DNA of 64,000 nt, from assembly GCA_029931535.1 (NCBI GenBank), contig JAQPZY010001064.1, forward strand, positions 868,001 to 932,000. The letters are read 5' to 3'. Position numbers and translations under genes: made by a program. The first letter of the stretch is position 1; each line of letters starts with the position of its first letter. Below, in pieces: positions 62,538-64,000 of this stretch. The DNA is from Margaritifera margaritifera. Taxonomy: Eukaryota > Mollusca > Bivalvia > Unionida > Margaritiferidae. Under the pieces are notes generated by a model. The model made no database searches. It saw only the letters and a list, made by a program, of their open reading frames with translations, and was not told the origin of the DNA.

Positions 62538-64000
62538 AAAAACCGAGTTTTAAAGAATTTACCACCAAAATTTATGTTATAATTATGACCTAGTTTCCCT
62601 TTCACGAATATTTATTACTTTTACGGACACGATTCGTCTTTTCCATGCTATATAATATTTTGGCTGGTATAGGTTTACCGCCCGCTCCCCCCCCCAAACC
62701 TGCCCCCTCCCCCCTAATGCTTGCTCCCCCTCTAGTCGCAACCCAAATATGGCGCCACACACGGTGAATTACAGGTACTGGCTTTGAGACACTGAAACTA
62801 TTTGAAATTCGAGTACAAGTTAAAGCTGAACTCACATGTTACCCACAAATTTAATGTTTAGAATTCAACGTAGATCATATATTACAACAAGATTCACGAA
62901 TTCACCAGTACACATATACTTTTACGTAACGTTAGTTTTATATTTTATATCTTGTCGTATACAGAATTACCCAGCATGCCAAGTAGCATATTAAAAATGC
63001 TTACAATTGAGAGCTATAATCTCAGTATTATCAAGACATAAGGAACCTGAACTTGAATCATGATGTACGTTGAATATCGATATTATTGTCTTCATTTTTA
63101 TTCGAATAATTATCTGGATTTTCATTTAATAACAACAGTAATAAACATGTGTCGAGGAGATATCATAACGAACTTGGAGAAGTGACATTTTTTATTGTTT
63201 GCTGCAAAAGACAGATTAATTAATCCCATAGTTTTGGAGAATTTGTCTTCTTTAGACATGACGTAGTTGATTATATGTGCCTTTTTGAGAAAATTAAACT
63301 TCTATTATCATAAATCCTTTCATTTAATAGCGAGTCAAGATAAAAATTTTAATATCTATTGTAGCAACGATGACTGCAGTTTCAGAGAGGTTTTGTTTTA
63401 AACACGTTCATGCATTGATAAGAAACCACCTTAGGAGCTACGAAATGTTCTTCTTGCATCAGATCATTCACCCATCACCCACCCTACACCTTAAAAAAAT
63501 ATGAATTATTTTTTGCCATTTTATTTGACTGAAATTATCGAGTCTTTATAAGTACACCTAATTTTAAAATTTATTTCTCATTAAAAGTACAGTTTTTTAT
63601 ACAATTCAAGCGACGGCATCGCAAACAAGTTCTTGCATCTACGAGCACGCTACATGGCAGATGATTGTGCTATACTACTATTACTCGCCTTTTGAGTAAT
63701 TTAAGACATGGTTAGGTTTCGTTGAGACCTAATGCATGCACATTATAAAATGATAAAAATTATTTCTACTGACAAATACAGTATGTACATGTATATAAAA
63801 ATGCTTACTTTCTTTGAAGACTCTTTCCATATCTTGCATATTTGCCTTAAAATGGATCCTTTTATGTATAAAGGATGAGTGTTCTTAGCTAGATATTAAC
63901 GTTTCAAGTATTCTGGCTAAATTCGTTTATAACACAGTAAATTACGCGGAAACCATTTATAGATTAACTAATGAAAGTAAAACCGTTGGAATCAGTGGCT

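Larger units (their letters stand above)
60588..64000 (-). repeat. Third copy of the inner-arm sequence, partial
   Basis: Matches 35184-38331 in the same orientation and 25040-28190 inverted, continuing to the window edge. It contains the SINE, the signal-peptide-like frame and the short exon candidate. It begins about 136 bases inside the right arm's inner end. Some positions agree with the left arm rather than the right (for example the QTHRKVSDG block). Confidence 0.92.

Overview
This is a eukaryotic, AT-rich, repeat-dominated window with no bacterial gene layout. The density of (TA)n, GATA and CATA microsatellites, tRNA-derived SINEs, an L1/Tx1-type LINE, and genes split into short exons by introns suggests a mollusc. 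A cephalopod such as an octopus is my best guess; this is inference from texture, not from a marker gene.

The window is built as a large, interrupted inverted repeat. The inner arms (about 17156-28327 and 35048-47046) are reverse complements of each other around a 6.7 kb spacer that holds a decayed LINE. Outer arms (about 2022-6315 and 55574-59998) are also reverse complements. Between inner and outer arms the two sides carry unrelated DNA: 6316-17155 on the left with a decayed RNase H-type LINE, and 47160-55358 on the right with a decayed reverse transcriptase and a possible piggyBac-like fragment. From 60588 to the window end a third copy of the inner-arm sequence starts in the same orientation as the right arm, so the locus is probably a longer array.

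The main coding content is one gene present in both inner arms, transcribed outward from the centre (minus strand on the left, plus strand on the right). By comparing arms and reading splice sites I reconstruct five exons with matching phases: a signal-peptide/propeptide exon, two or three exons that look like a BRICHOS domain, and a last exon encoding a short cysteine-rich C-terminal peptide. This is the layout of secreted BRICHOS precursor proteins. Each copy is damaged in different exons: the left has a stop in exon A and a lost splice acceptor at exon C; the right has a stop and a 1-base insertion in exon 1 and has lost exon B in a deletion of about 900 bases. The C-terminal exon has diverged far more than the introns and other exons around it while keeping a C-x3-C-C core.

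A second, weaker secreted-protein candidate (signal-peptide-like reading frame and a short exon-like block with a conserved donor) occurs in all three arm copies. A 786-base hAT-like element with a perfect 8-base target duplication sits in the right arm, and the left arm has the matching empty site, so it inserted after the arms separated. No rRNA, functional tRNA or CRISPR features are supported.
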